Part shown: positions 9,141-17,918 of the stretch, piece after piece
Layout of the letters: the number at the start of each line of letters is the position of its first letter
Numbering within the stretch: position 1 is the stretch's first letter
NCBI GenBank assembly: GCA_015057025.1
Contig: SVFD01000004.1
Coordinates: forward strand, 124,001-188,000
Direction: 5' to 3'
Length of the DNA: 64,000 bases
Source: Lachnospiraceae bacterium
Lineage (GTDB): Bacteria; Bacillota; Clostridia; Lachnospirales; Lachnospiraceae
Made by a program: the position numbers and the translations under genes
Notes under the pieces: model-generated
Told to the model about the DNA's origin: nothing
The model's database searches: none
What the model saw: the letters and a program-made list of their open reading frames with translations, nothing else

Positions 9141-9990
9141 AATAAATTCTCCTTCCAAAATCCCAAATTACATCATATAAATCAAATGCATTTTACTATA
9201 TTGTTCTCAATTTCACAATATTTTTACTTCGACATCAAAATAAATACATTACATATTTATGATATTTCATATCGAATAGTGTAAGCAATTTGCTATAACT
9301 CAATTTATTATAATACATAATTTCATGTCATTTTCCAGTGTATTTTGTCAAATCAAAAAGATATTTGTAGTTTTTTGTCAAATATTGCGATAATTTTTGG
9401 TAGAAATTACACAATTGTAAATTACAATTACTTTTTTTATTTTTCAATAATCGCCATATTTTCATATGCACAAACGTACTTATTTTTTGACCTTCTAAAT
9501 GCCGGTTGTAAATATTTCGTTGTGTATTTCTAAAGTTTAATTTGCAATATTTGACTACCCATTTACAAATATATCTATAAAAAAAACTGAGACAACTCAT
9601 TCTGAATTGCACGGCCATCATACAAAATATACGGTTGGACTCTTTAGCTTAACATTGTTATATAACGTCTTAATCTTAGTACGAATTTTCATCACCTTCT
9701 CGAATTTCACCAATGTTTTAAAATGTAAAAGTCACATCATCATCCGCTCTATTTTGCAAATTTCATCAAACATATGGCAAATAATATCTTCATTTACAGG
9801 TAAACTTTTAATTGTTTCTCTCTGCCATTTTAATAATTTCTTCCGTTACTGTTTTTTTATCAAAAATGTATTCATATCACCACTTCGATTATAATATACA
9901 AAAAAAATGGCATCCCAACAGCCTTATTTGCCGAGACGCCATCTGTGTGTTTGAGCTCTATTAAATTTTTCGTCTGCAAAATAGTAAATC
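9141..9990. other. AT-rich intergenic region with no recognisable gene
   Basis: About 850 bases. Open frames here are low-complexity and lack ribosome sites. The part next to 9140 should hold the surface-protein promoter. TTTTGTCAAAT occurs twice near 9345-9390. Short stretches around 9650-9890 on the minus strand give plausible peptide pieces (for example MKIRTKIKTLYNN) between stops, so decayed coding sequence is possible but not shown. The kinase terminator lies at 9899-9942. Confidence 0.5.
9899..9942 (-). terminator. Terminator of the hybrid histidine kinase gene
   Basis: On the minus strand ATGGCGTCTC pairs with GGGATGCCAT (9907-9942) with one mismatch and one G-T pair. Eight T residues follow (9899-9906). 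Confidence 0.75.
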
Positions 9991-12180
9991 TTACCTCTTT
10001 TGCTCCTCCGGAACCCATTTATCCAGCAATTCATGCATCTGACTGCGGTCAAAAGGCTTCGATAAAAAGTCATCAAAACCATTTTCTAAATACATTTCAC
10101 GGGCTCCCTGAATAGCATTGGCAGTTAAAGCAATGATAACGGCTTTTTTACCATTTTCACCACATTCGGAACGAATAATCTTAGTTGCCTCCACACCATC
10201 CATTTCCGGCATCATGTGGTCCATAAGAATCATATCGTACTCCACTCTTTTTACCCTTTCAATGGCAGCACTTCCGCAGCTTGCCTCAGCAAGCTGAAAT
10301 CCATAGGGTTTCAGCATCGCACATGCAACTTTGCGGTTCATGGCATTATCATCTACCAGTAAAACACGATACTCTTTTGCAACAAACATCCGTGTTTCTT
10401 TAACGGTTTCAACCCGATGTACCGCAGGCTCTTCTTTTATGGAGCGTTTATCAACCACACGCTGTTTGATGCGTATGATAAAACGTGTGCCCTTGCCGTA
10501 TTCGCTTTCCAGCTGAATATCACCATCCATTAAAGTAACCAGCTGCTTCGTAATGGCAAGGCCAAGTCCGGTTCCTTCCGTTTTACGGTTTCTATTCATA
10601 TCAAGCTGTCGGAATGCCTCAAAAATAACAGCAATGTCTTCTTCTTTGATGCCGATTCCCGTATCTTCAACCACAAACTGAAGGGCAATGTTCTCTTCGT
10701 CCTTATACCGGCCGGATACATCCAGGCGAACATAGCCTTCCTTCGTAAATTTCACTGCATTGTTAATGATGTTAATTAAAATCTGGCGGATTCTGCCCTC
10801 ATCGCCATACAGCTGACGAGGAATATCCTCTGCCACATTTACCTGAAACTGCAGACCTTTTTGCTCCGCCGACATTTTAACCAGGTTAACGGTATCACGG
10901 ACTAACTCCTCCACGAAATACTCATCCTCAGCCAACTCCATTTTGCCGGCTTCTACTTTAGATAAGTCCAGAATATCATTGATAATGGATAAAAGATTCA
11001 ACGCCGCTGTTTTAATATCGCAGGCATAATCATATATCTCACGTCCATGACTTTTTTCAATCAACAAATCACTCATACCGACAATAGCATTCATGGGAGT
11101 ACGGATTTCGTGAGACATGTTGGCAAGGAAGTTGGATTTGGATTGGTTGGCTTCCTCAGCCTTTTTACGCATCTCACTTAATTCCCTGATATATTCGTAA
11201 GTATCGGTGACATCCGTGATCAATATGGTATAACCGCGAACAATCTGTTCAGGGTCTAACACGGTACGCAAACGCCCCTCGTAATGCTTGCCGTTCATTT
11301 TAAGACTTTCCGGCTCTTCGGCTTCTAAAATATGCACCGGAAACTTCTCAACCGTCTGTACTTTACGATACATCTCAAGTTCGGGAAACATCTGCTTTGC
11401 CACGTCGTTATACATCATAACTTCATGGTTTTCGTTTAATGTAATCATGCAATCCCCAAGGGAATTGAACACGGTTTCGGTAGCGGTTCTGTTAAGATCA
11501 AAGTCCTTGCGGTTCCATACCAAAAAGACCAAAACCGAAAACATAAACGCCATGGCCAAAGGGGTAGGATCATATCCTTCCGGGAATAACCTAAACAGGT
11601 ATAAAACCAACACGCTAAAGGAAAACGTCGCACCACCAATGATAAACCAAAGCTTTCTTACTCTTTTTGAACTCTTTTCCTTGCGAATGCTCTGAATCAG
11701 TGTCCATATGGATACTGCCCACGGAGTAGCCGTACAGGTCAACACATAAAAGTAAAAACCGGGACCATAGGTCAGTTTTACGTGTGGATAAGCACCGGTA
11801 TTTACAAACTCCACATCACTGTAATACAAAGTATGCAAATCTCCGGTCCACAACATAACAATGACCGCCACGGCACACAAAAGCAAAATGCGTTCGAAGA
11901 TTTTATGCTCTTTCTTGCCACAGTAATTAAAGATAAACATCATAAAAAAGATAGCAACCGCAGCACCACCCAGATATTCCACTTTAATGGCAAGCATAGC
12001 CTCCTGCCCGGTCTTAGCTAAAAGCTCAAATAAGAAGCCCACGTTATGTACCAGCTCTGCAATGGTAAAAGAAAGCATGAGGCGCTGGGTATAGGTGGAG
12101 CCTCCGCGGAAAATATATACCAGGGCGCATACGAGAGAGATGATTCCTATAATTTGTATTGTAACTAAAAAATTGAACAT
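9991..12180 (-). CDS. Hybrid sensor histidine kinase with 7TM N-terminus, PAS and receiver domain
   Basis: A 729-residue membrane signalling protein. Seven hydrophobic segments (about 1-215) form a histidine-kinase 7TM sensor. A PAS-like region follows (about 225-330). The HisKA box contains MSHEIRTPMN with the phosphoacceptor His near 356. The HATPase domain has N and G boxes (INNAVKFT, DTGIGI, GTGLGLAI). A C-terminal receiver (RVLLVDDNAMN ... ILMDHMMPEMDG) has its phosphoacceptor Asp near residue 649. AAAGGA upstream of 12180 supports the start. The gene is monocistronic with its own terminator. Its upstream region holds TTGCACTTT repeats (12214-12256) that may regulate it. The stimulus is unknown. 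Confidence 0.92.
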   Translation of the reverse strand: MFNFLVTIQIIGIISLVCALVYIFRGGSTYTQRLMLSFTIAELVHNVGFLFELLAKTGQEAMLAIKVEYLGGAAVAIFFMMFIFNYCGKKEHKIFERILLLCAVAVIVMLWTGDLHTLYYSDVEFVNTGAYPHVKLTYGPGFYFYVLTCTATPWAVSIWTLIQSIRKEKSSKRVRKLWFIIGGATFSFSVLVLYLFRLFPEGYDPTPLAMAFMFSVLVFLVWNRKDFDLNRTATETVFNSLGDCMITLNENHEVMMYNDVAKQMFPELEMYRKVQTVEKFPVHILEAEEPESLKMNGKHYEGRLRTVLDPEQIVRGYTILITDVTDTYEYIRELSEMRKKAEEANQSKSNFLANMSHEIRTPMNAIVGMSDLLIEKSHGREIYDYACDIKTAALNLLSIINDILDLSKVEAGKMELAEDEYFVEELVRDTVNLVKMSAEQKGLQFQVNVAEDIPRQLYGDEGRIRQILINIINNAVKFTKEGYVRLDVSGRYKDEENIALQFVVEDTGIGIKEEDIAVIFEAFRQLDMNRNRKTEGTGLGLAITKQLVTLMDGDIQLESEYGKGTRFIIRIKQRVVDKRSIKEEPAVHRVETVKETRMFVAKEYRVLLVDDNAMNRKVACAMLKPYGFQLAEASCGSAAIERVKRVEYDMILMDHMMPEMDGVEATKIIRSECGENGKKAVIIALTANAIQGAREMYLENGFDDFLSKPFDRSQMHELLDKWVPEEQKR

Positions 12181-12213
12181 AGGTTATTGTCCTTTGTGTT
12201 AAAAAAATTATCT

Positions 12214-12256
12214 AAAGTGCAACTTTTGCACTTTGGAGGTGTTAAATTTGCACTTT
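12214..12256. promoter_or_regulatory. TTGCACTTT repeat cluster upstream of the hybrid kinase
   Basis: AAAGTGCAA (12214-12222) and TTGCACTTT (12226-12234) form a perfect 9-bp inverted repeat around a 3-base centre. A third copy, TTGCACTTT (12248-12256), repeats the second at a 22-base offset. The cluster lies 34-76 bases before the kinase start, where a regulator would act. The binding protein is unknown. Confidence 0.5.
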
Positions 12257-12312
12257 GAAAGTTTTCGGTTGGTATTATTTTAACATATGTGGGGGGATTT
12301 GGGTATAGAAAA

Positions 12313-12342
12313 GAAAAATCCCCGACACAAAAATGTCGGGGA
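12313..12342 (-). terminator. Terminator of the toxin-antitoxin operon
   Basis: TCCCCGACA (12319-12327) and TGTCGGGGA (12334-12342) form a perfect 9-bp stem. On the minus strand it is followed by TTTTTC. It lies 14 bases after the antitoxin stop. Confidence 0.88.
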
Positions 12343-12355
12343 AGAAATGATGTTT

Positions 12356-13357
12356 TCAGTAATTAAATTGCATATTTTGAATACACTTCCATATATAACT
12401 CAATATTTTTTCTTCAGAATTCAGTTCGTTTTCAATATAAAAATTTTCTATAGACTTTTCATTTATGGGCAATTGACATTTTTCATCCGAATCATATCCT
12501 ACACGCTTTTCTCTCCATGGTGTTTGGCTGTGACTTATCATCTCTAATATTTTAGGCGAATATAGTCCGAAGGTTTTGATTACCATATCGATAGCTTTTA
12601 TCTCCTCCTCTGATAATTTCGATAGCATACAACCGTGACTGCTATATATACCATTATCAATCGGTTTATAGCCATATTTCTTATATTGGGCATATATATA
12701 CGGATATACCGGTCCGTGTGCCCATGCCTGGCATTCATCGTGAATTAATTGTTTTCCGTTCAATGCATAATTTACTCCATTGGAAAAAGCTAATAGTTTC
12801 TCTAAGGCTAATGGAGTAACCTCTCCTAATTGTGTAATGATATAATTTGAAATTTGATCAATTTTAGAATTACCAATCTCTTTTAATCTTTCATATCGTG
12901 AAATCGCTTTTTGGTATGCAATATTTTTTAATTTATCTTTATTTCGCTCTAATAAACCACCATAAAAAATCTCATCATCCAAAATCCGTAATAAAACATC
13001 CGAATACTCTTTTGCCGGAATCACTCCATCATAATACCTTTTTATCGTAACCTTACCAAACCCTGCAATATCGGCTAAAACCTCCTTTCCAATATCATAT
13101 TTTTCTAATATTTCTGATATTTCCTCAAGACTTATAATACCCTTTTTCTTCTTATATGCCTCAATTTTGGTCTCTGATTTCCGGGTATTATAATCAATAT
13201 CGGTTGCTACTTCACAACCACAGCATTTACATCGTCCAATTCGAAACCGGAATTGAACTTCTTCTCCTTTGTACTCTTCTGCAAGCATTTCTTCAAAAAC
13301 TTCAAATTCTACTAAATCCTCGCATTCATTACAGTAAGCAAATTTTTGATTATTCAT
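12356..13357 (-). CDS. MqsA-like zinc-finger/HTH antitoxin fused to a Panacea (SocA-like) domain
   Basis: 333 residues. The N-terminus has two CxxC pairs (CNEC at 9-12; CKCC near 43-46), as in MqsA-type zinc fingers. A helix-turn-helix region follows (SLEEISEILEKYDIGKEVLADIAGFGKVTIKRY, about 75-108). The C-terminal half (about 175-310) has the Panacea/SocA pattern KLLAFSNGVNYALNG ... AWAHGPVYPYIYAQYK. Panacea domains are known neutralising domains of many unrelated toxins. The gene is second in a two-gene operon, 155 bases after the putative toxin (13513-14001), with AGGTGA before its ATG and a strong terminator. It probably autoregulates the operon; the palindromes at 14028-14061 and 13407-13435 are candidate operators. 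Confidence 0.8.
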   Translation of the reverse strand: MNNQKFAYCNECEDLVEFEVFEEMLAEEYKGEEVQFRFRIGRCKCCGCEVATDIDYNTRKSETKIEAYKKKKGIISLEEISEILEKYDIGKEVLADIAGFGKVTIKRYYDGVIPAKEYSDVLLRILDDEIFYGGLLERNKDKLKNIAYQKAISRYERLKEIGNSKIDQISNYIITQLGEVTPLALEKLLAFSNGVNYALNGKQLIHDECQAWAHGPVYPYIYAQYKKYGYKPIDNGIYSSHGCMLSKLSEEEIKAIDMVIKTFGLYSPKILEMISHSQTPWREKRVGYDSDEKCQLPINEKSIENFYIENELNSEEKILSYIWKCIQNMQFNY

Positions 13358-13406
13358 ATTATCACCTACTTCTCTCCCTCAAGTAATCTCAATATATTCT
13401 CAACTC

Positions 13407-13435
13407 CTCCGTATACAGATTATCTGTATACGGAG
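13407..13435. promoter_or_regulatory. Perfect 14-bp inverted repeat between toxin and antitoxin genes
   Basis: CTCCGTATACAGAT (13407-13420) and ATCTGTATACGGAG (13422-13435) are perfect inverted repeats around one base. There is no T-run on either side, so it is not a standard terminator. It lies 50 bases before the antitoxin start. It could be an antitoxin operator or an RNA hairpin that sets the toxin/antitoxin translation ratio. Confidence 0.55.
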
Positions 13436-13512
13436 ATATTATTTAGCATCTTTAGTATTTTTTAGTAAATTGTATTTTTCCACTATTTCATTATTGTTCT
13501 ATCATCTACTAT

Positions 13513-14001
13513 TCAAGCAGATTTCTCTCTATTCTTATGAAAAGATATCACTATAACTTTCTGATATGGAACTTTACGATTATTAATCTTGATATAGATT
13601 AATACATCTTCTGATTCAATTCCGCTTTCTTCAACATCTTTTCTACGTAATCTGCAGGGATATTGAAAGACATATAAGTATTCCTGCGGTAATCCCTGTT
13701 TCTTTCGCTTAGCAGCACCTTTGCCTACATCCAAAACCTTGCCAACAAAATTTTCTTCCCATAAATCCTTTAAAATAAAACACTCGTCTTCTGTTGTGAA
13801 GATATAATCATCTGATAATGCCGGATTATCCGGGGTTGATTTTGCTCGAACATATTCTTTGTTCTTTACAGCCTTATGCAAATCCTGCAACATCTCTGCA
13901 AGCTCTGTGCTCGAACAGGGTACTTGCGGTCTTGCTACCACTTTTTGTTTTATGGCACCTATTGGCAATTTCAATAGATGCCTATGATGTTCTTCTGCCA
14001 T
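13513..14001 (-). CDS. Putative toxin of the Panacea-type toxin-antitoxin pair, MqsR-like C-terminus
   Basis: 162 residues, first gene of the operon with the zinc-finger/Panacea antitoxin. I do not recognise the full-length family. The C-terminal half (DVLIYIKINNRKV ... KVIVISFHKNR) resembles by eye the strand-rich end of the RNase toxin MqsR (VYLKITVIHDVLIVSFK). This would fit the MqsA-like zinc finger of its partner. The N-terminus is basic and helical. AAAGGAGG six bases before 14001 gives strong initiation, and a TTGACA/TATACT promoter lies upstream. The assignment as toxin is mainly from gene pairing; an RNase activity is inference. Confidence 0.55.
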   Translation of the reverse strand: MAEEHHRHLLKLPIGAIKQKVVARPQVPCSSTELAEMLQDLHKAVKNKEYVRAKSTPDNPALSDDYIFTTEDECFILKDLWEENFVGKVLDVGKGAAKRKKQGLPQEYLYVFQYPCRLRRKDVEESGIESEDVLIYIKINNRKVPYQKVIVISFHKNREKSA

Positions 14002-14027
14002 AGGCTTCCTCCTTTATTTTATTATTT

Positions 14028-14098
14028 GATACGTTTTTATCTTTTATTTAAAAATCGTATCTTTAATTTTAGTATAGCATGATTTGGAGAATTGTCAA
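14028..14098 (-). promoter_or_regulatory. Promoter and probable operator of the toxin-antitoxin operon
   Basis: On the minus strand TTGACA (14093-14098) and TATACT (14071-14076) are separated by 16 bases. Downstream, across the expected start of transcription, GATACG (14028-14033) and CGTATC (14056-14061) form an inverted repeat extended by A/T pairs. This suits autorepression by the HTH antitoxin. Confidence 0.65.
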
Positions 14099-14104
14099 TT
14101 AAAA

Positions 14105-14152
14105 ACTATAAAAAAGGTTTTAATGCATAAGTAACATGCACTAAAACCTTTT
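14105..14152. terminator. Terminator after the membrane-HAD gene
   Basis: AAAAGGTTTTAATGCAT (14112-14128) pairs with ATGCACTAAAACCTTTT (about 14135-14152) with one mismatch. On the minus strand a T-run follows, so it ends transcription arriving from 14193. Confidence 0.8.
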
Positions 14153-14192
14153 ATACCCATTAAAAATATTAATGAAATTATAATACCATTCT

Positions 14193-15449
14193 CTAATCGT
14201 CATTAACACAGAATTCATTTGCCAATATTTTTTTGGTTGCCTCTTGCAAATTATCACATACAATCGTTTTATCTGCAATAGCATAATCAACTTGATATCT
14301 GCTTGTCTTATTTTGAGGATATAACCCTGTCGTCACGGCATAACAGCTCATCAAACCCGCATTTATTCCTGCCATAATATCTGAATTCTGATCACCAATT
14401 AAAACAGATTTGCTCAAATCAATATTTAAATCCATTTGCGCTCTTCTTATCATACCATCTTTTGGTTTTTTACATTGACAATTATCTTCTGATTTGTGTG
14501 GACAGTAATACAATGCATCAATCAAAATCTTCTTTTTACTAAGTTCAGAGATCATATGATCATTAAATTTTTGCATTTCTTCTACTGTATAATTACCTTT
14601 TCCTATACCACTTTGATTCGTTATAATTATTAATAAAAACCCTGCATCCTTAAGTTTCTTTAGGCAATCAATATCATTAAAAAACTCCAAGTCTTCAATT
14701 TTTCTTGTCTCAAATTTATCAACAATTATTGTTCCATCCCTGTCCAAAAAAACTGCTCGCTTCTTTTGCATATAATCAGTTCTCTTCTTGTTAATATATC
14801 CACATAAAGCAATTTTGTTACTCATTGTATTCTCATACCCCTCCTTGCAACTATATCTCTTATGAATTTTACATGCCCATACAATTGATAATAATCCTCC
14901 CATACAAATAAGATAATCATACCATTCAAATAACAATAAAGAACCAAGCCGAGAATATTGTTCTGAACAAATGATAATTGCTATATTACTAATTAATGCT
15001 AATACAGGAACCACTAAATTTATTTTTTTAAAAAAATCCTCGCGCCCGCCAATTTTAGTTTTCTTTATTATATCTCTATCAAATTGACAAAAGTTTTCCC
15101 ACAAAATTAAATTATTAGATAATCTTTTTTCCAAAGTTTTTTCTATCACATTTTTCATATAAAATGATAATCTATGATGTACCTCATAACTGGATAAAAT
15201 TTGATTACAAAAATAACTACAAATTATAGGTGTAAGCAATATAGCTAATCTTACAATAATCAAATCTTTAGTCGCTGTAATTACACCAATGATAACGCCA
15301 AGTGCAACCATTAATTGAATTGCAAAATTGTCTCTTTGCTGAATTCTCATTTGAAGTTGACTATCAGCAAGTTGATAACTGTCCAGTAAAATTTGAACTT
15401 CATCTTTGTTATCTTCTACATAATTCAATTTATCATTATTTTTATCCAC
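14193..15449 (-). CDS. Four-TM membrane domain fused to a GmhB-like HAD phosphatase
   Basis: 418 residues. The N-terminal half has two adjacent hydrophobic hairpins (about residues 43-82 and 147-193) separated by a charged helical stretch. The layout recalls SLATT-type 2TM effector domains but is not a firm match. The C-terminal half (about 230-400) is a HAD-IIIA hydrolase: FLDRDGTI nucleophile motif, IITNQSGIGKG, a GmhB-type zinc loop CPHKSEDNCQCKK, and GDQNSD. A GTG start at 15449 has GGAGG seven bases upstream; an ATG at 15467 overlaps that ribosome site and is less likely. The gene is the last of a minus-strand series containing Nudix and restriction-like genes, ended by the hairpin at 14112. 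The substrate is unknown; the neighbourhood suggests defence. Confidence 0.75.
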   Translation of the reverse strand: MDKNNDKLNYVEDNKDEVQILLDSYQLADSQLQMRIQQRDNFAIQLMVALGVIIGVITATKDLIIVRLAILLTPIICSYFCNQILSSYEVHHRLSFYMKNVIEKTLEKRLSNNLILWENFCQFDRDIIKKTKIGGREDFFKKINLVVPVLALISNIAIIICSEQYSRLGSLLLFEWYDYLICMGGLLSIVWACKIHKRYSCKEGYENTMSNKIALCGYINKKRTDYMQKKRAVFLDRDGTIIVDKFETRKIEDLEFFNDIDCLKKLKDAGFLLIIITNQSGIGKGNYTVEEMQKFNDHMISELSKKKILIDALYYCPHKSEDNCQCKKPKDGMIRRAQMDLNIDLSKSVLIGDQNSDIMAGINAGLMSCYAVTTGLYPQNKTSRYQVDYAIADKTIVCDNLQEATKKILANEFCVNDD

Positions 15450-15490
15450 AACAATGCCTCCGTACATTTATCCAATTCATCTTAAAGTAC

Positions 15491-15892
15491 CTAAATAACT
15501 AATTTAATCTTCCCAATTAACTCCACATCCGCCGGCAACCACTCCACAGAATCCAATTCGTCCTTCGTAAGCCACTTTGCCGCCTCATGCACCTTTAAAA
15601 CCAAATCACCGAATACAATCTCACACCAAAAACAATCCATAGAGAGATGGAAGGTGGGATAATCATATTCAATTGTATCAATCAAATCGCCAACCTTGAT
15701 TTCCGTATCCAATTCCTCTTTGATTTCACGCACCAAAGCTTCCTGCGGTGTTTCACCTTCTTCGATTTTACCACCGGGAAATTCCCAACCGCCTGCAAAA
15801 TCGCCGTAACCGCGCTGGGTGGCGAAAATGATGGGTTGGTTGTCTGAGGTGTAGGATTTGATGATGGCGGCGGTGACGCGGAGTGTAGGCAT
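15491..15892 (-). CDS. Nudix (MutT-like) pyrophosphohydrolase
   Basis: A 133-residue cytoplasmic Nudix enzyme of the MutT/CTP-pyrophosphohydrolase type. The Nudix box is complete: G-x5-E-x7-REIKEELDTEI (about residues 36-58), preceded by GGWEFPGGK. Such proteins hydrolyse damaged or modified nucleoside triphosphates. AAGGAA six bases before the ATG at 15892 decides the start; an open extension up to 16045 is not supported. It sits 41 bases before the membrane-HAD gene, with DUF262, nucleotidyltransferase and methyltransferase genes upstream. It could be a housekeeping MutT, or it could process modified nucleotides for the neighbouring system. Confidence 0.9.
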   Translation of the reverse strand: MPTLRVTAAIIKSYTSDNQPIIFATQRGYGDFAGGWEFPGGKIEEGETPQEALVREIKEELDTEIKVGDLIDTIEYDYPTFHLSMDCFWCEIVFGDLVLKVHEAAKWLTKDELDSVEWLPADVELIGKIKLVI

Positions 15893-16090
15893 GGTGGGTT
15901 CCTTGTAAAAATTTTGAGGTATAATTCCTTGAAAATTCAATGTACACTTATATATCTCTGTTATTCTATTATATAAAAATACTTTTTTGCTTATAATATC
16001 ATGAGCAAAAGTATCGTAGAATGTTGATTTGTAACTTTTGGTCATAACCCAAATAGCGTATTACTATATCTCTTTAACACATTAACAGAA

Positions 16091-17278
16091 TCATTCTTCT
16101 TTCATATCCACAAGATCATCTTGTTCAAGATTATCCTTTTTGTTTTTTAATTTTAATTTCTCAGCGAAGTCATGTTCAAGTCTCAGCAACAATTCTTTAA
16201 CATCATCATCGCTATCTACACATATTTTATATAATGTCTCAAATCTTATTATTCTATTTGATAACTTATTAATACCCTCTGACGATGCCAATTTATATTT
16301 TTTTATCTCCGCATACATTGCTGCCATTTTTTCATCTTCATAGTTAACATCAAATTCATTACGAAATTTATTATACGCCGCAACAAAATGTACAAATTTT
16401 GAACTTAATTGCTCGTAATTATCCTGATTATTCTCCATCATTCTAAAAATAACACAAAACAAAGTGTAAATCTGTGCTTTTTTGGATATAAATGTGATTG
16501 TTGATTTATCAATCATGCTCTCTATTATTTCCATCGCAAACAGTATTTTATTTTGTAAAGTATTATCTTCGTCAAACGAATCTTTGTAATCATCATAGTA
16601 ATCATTTATTTTTTTACCATTTGTTTGATCTACGATCCCTTCATTTGCCAATATATATATTCCGCAACAATACTCAACATCTTTCATTCGTTTTGCATCT
16701 ACAGAACTAAAGATCCTCACTTTTCTCCAAAAATCATACATCGAAAGTGCTTCACTCTTATCACCAAATTTACTATCCTTACTATTTCTTTTTTCCTGCT
16801 GGTTCAAATCATAATTTGTTAAATTCAATCTATAAAACATCTGTTTTATGTCTTCTCTTGTACAATCTCTATCTATTTCTACGATGGAAATAGGGTAATC
16901 CCATATTATCGTTTTGTAGTTCTCTGCTAAATCCGAAAAATTTTTGTCCGCACAATCATTTTTTATTTTTTCATTCAATAAATACTTTTTGCTCAACTTA
17001 AATTCGTTATTAATATATTCAACAATCGTATTAATTCTCTGTTGTCCATCTACAATATGAGTCGATGCGTCACCAGTTTGAGGATCTCTTTCCGCCGTCC
17101 AAAAAAATACTTCCGGCATTACATATTCCATTAGTATCGTTTCAATCAAACGAACTTTGTCTTGTTCATTCCAAACCTTTCTTCTTTGATAACTAGAATC
17201 TGCAAACAATTTACCTTCAACAAACTCTTTATTTATTTTTTGTATATCTCTATTTGTTCTATTAAAATTATACTTCAC
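16091..17278 (-). CDS. DUF262 (ParB/GmrS-like) protein
   Basis: A 395-residue protein with the DUF262 core near its N-terminus: YQRRKVW (30-36) and the signature DGQQR (77-81). DUF262 is related to the ParB/Srx fold and forms the NTPase half of type IV restriction enzymes such as GmrS. The remainder is helical and charged, and I see no DUF1524/HNH motif, so this protein lacks the usual nuclease half. It overlaps the end of the nucleotidyltransferase-like gene by 11 bases. That gene is 6 bases from a C5-methyltransferase, so the three are one operon and probably one system. The lysine-rich C-terminus ends in DDLVDMKEE. Confidence 0.85.
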   Translation of the reverse strand: MKYNFNRTNRDIQKINKEFVEGKLFADSSYQRRKVWNEQDKVRLIETILMEYVMPEVFFWTAERDPQTGDASTHIVDGQQRINTIVEYINNEFKLSKKYLLNEKIKNDCADKNFSDLAENYKTIIWDYPISIVEIDRDCTREDIKQMFYRLNLTNYDLNQQEKRNSKDSKFGDKSEALSMYDFWRKVRIFSSVDAKRMKDVEYCCGIYILANEGIVDQTNGKKINDYYDDYKDSFDEDNTLQNKILFAMEIIESMIDKSTITFISKKAQIYTLFCVIFRMMENNQDNYEQLSSKFVHFVAAYNKFRNEFDVNYEDEKMAAMYAEIKKYKLASSEGINKLSNRIIRFETLYKICVDSDDDVKELLLRLEHDFAEKLKLKNKKDNLEQDDLVDMKEE

Positions 17279-17912
17279 TCTTTATACTCCTTTTTAACCT
17301 ATTAATATTCTGAATATTATAATCCTCAAAATCTTCCCAACTTCTATATATTCGATACGTTATATTATGTTTAAAATAAAGCTGCTCGTATATTTTCTTT
17401 TTCGATATTGCTGCTGTCTTATTCCATTCTTTTCTGCATTCTTCTACTTCTAATATATTACGCTCATTTATATACCCTCTATAGAGTTCTTGATATAAAT
17501 GCGAATATGTACTCATATATTTCATCTTAAAAGATTTTCTAAATAATTTCCAATATGCATGAAAGATATCACTCGAAATAATCGCAATGTCCAAATCAGA
17601 TATCTTTCGAATCTTTTCGTTATCGTTAAAAGGAAGAAACATTTTTGAATGTTCTGGTCTCGCAGAGTCTGGTGGCGATAAACTAAAGCCTATTTTTCCA
17701 CTCCCCACCATCATCACCGAATTAAAACTCACTCCCATATTCTCACTAATTATCAAACGATAATCATCCATTATTTTAATAATTTCATCTGACGTTTTTC
17801 CCAGATAAGATTCAATATACCAATTATCAGACCTAACAATATGCTTTGTATAGAATTGCTTGTCTGTCAATTCACATAAATCATGTATTATTTCATCAAG
17901 CGTATATATCAT
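17268..17912 (-). CDS. Nucleotidyltransferase-fold protein in a methyltransferase/DUF262 operon
   Basis: 214 residues. The core has the nucleotidyltransferase pattern: VGSGKIGFSLSP (69-80; the GS motif) and SDLDIAII (105-112), giving D106 and D108 as candidate metal ligands. Similar proteins pair the GS motif with SDLDVAI-type strands. A third carboxylate is not obvious. The C-terminus is basic and aromatic. The gene follows the C5-methyltransferase by 6 bases and overlaps the DUF262 gene by 11, so it is cotranscribed and coupled. Possible roles are nucleotidylation of a protein or RNA (as in MNT/AbiEii-type toxins) or signal synthesis. No function is established here. Confidence 0.65.
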   Translation of the reverse strand: MIYTLDEIIHDLCELTDKQFYTKHIVRSDNWYIESYLGKTSDEIIKIMDDYRLIISENMGVSFNSVMMVGSGKIGFSLSPPDSARPEHSKMFLPFNDNEKIRKISDLDIAIISSDIFHAYWKLFRKSFKMKYMSTYSHLYQELYRGYINERNILEVEECRKEWNKTAAISKKKIYEQLYFKHNITYRIYRSWEDFEDYNIQNINRLKRSIKSEV

Positions 17913-17918
17913 TATATA

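Noticed and set aside
9607-9894. Plus-strand frame of 95 codons
   Set aside because: Low-complexity, rich in Phe/Ile/Ser from AT-rich DNA, with no ribosome site and no recognisable motif.
13407-13435. Palindrome as an intrinsic terminator
   Set aside because: The stem is perfect, but no T-run follows on either strand.
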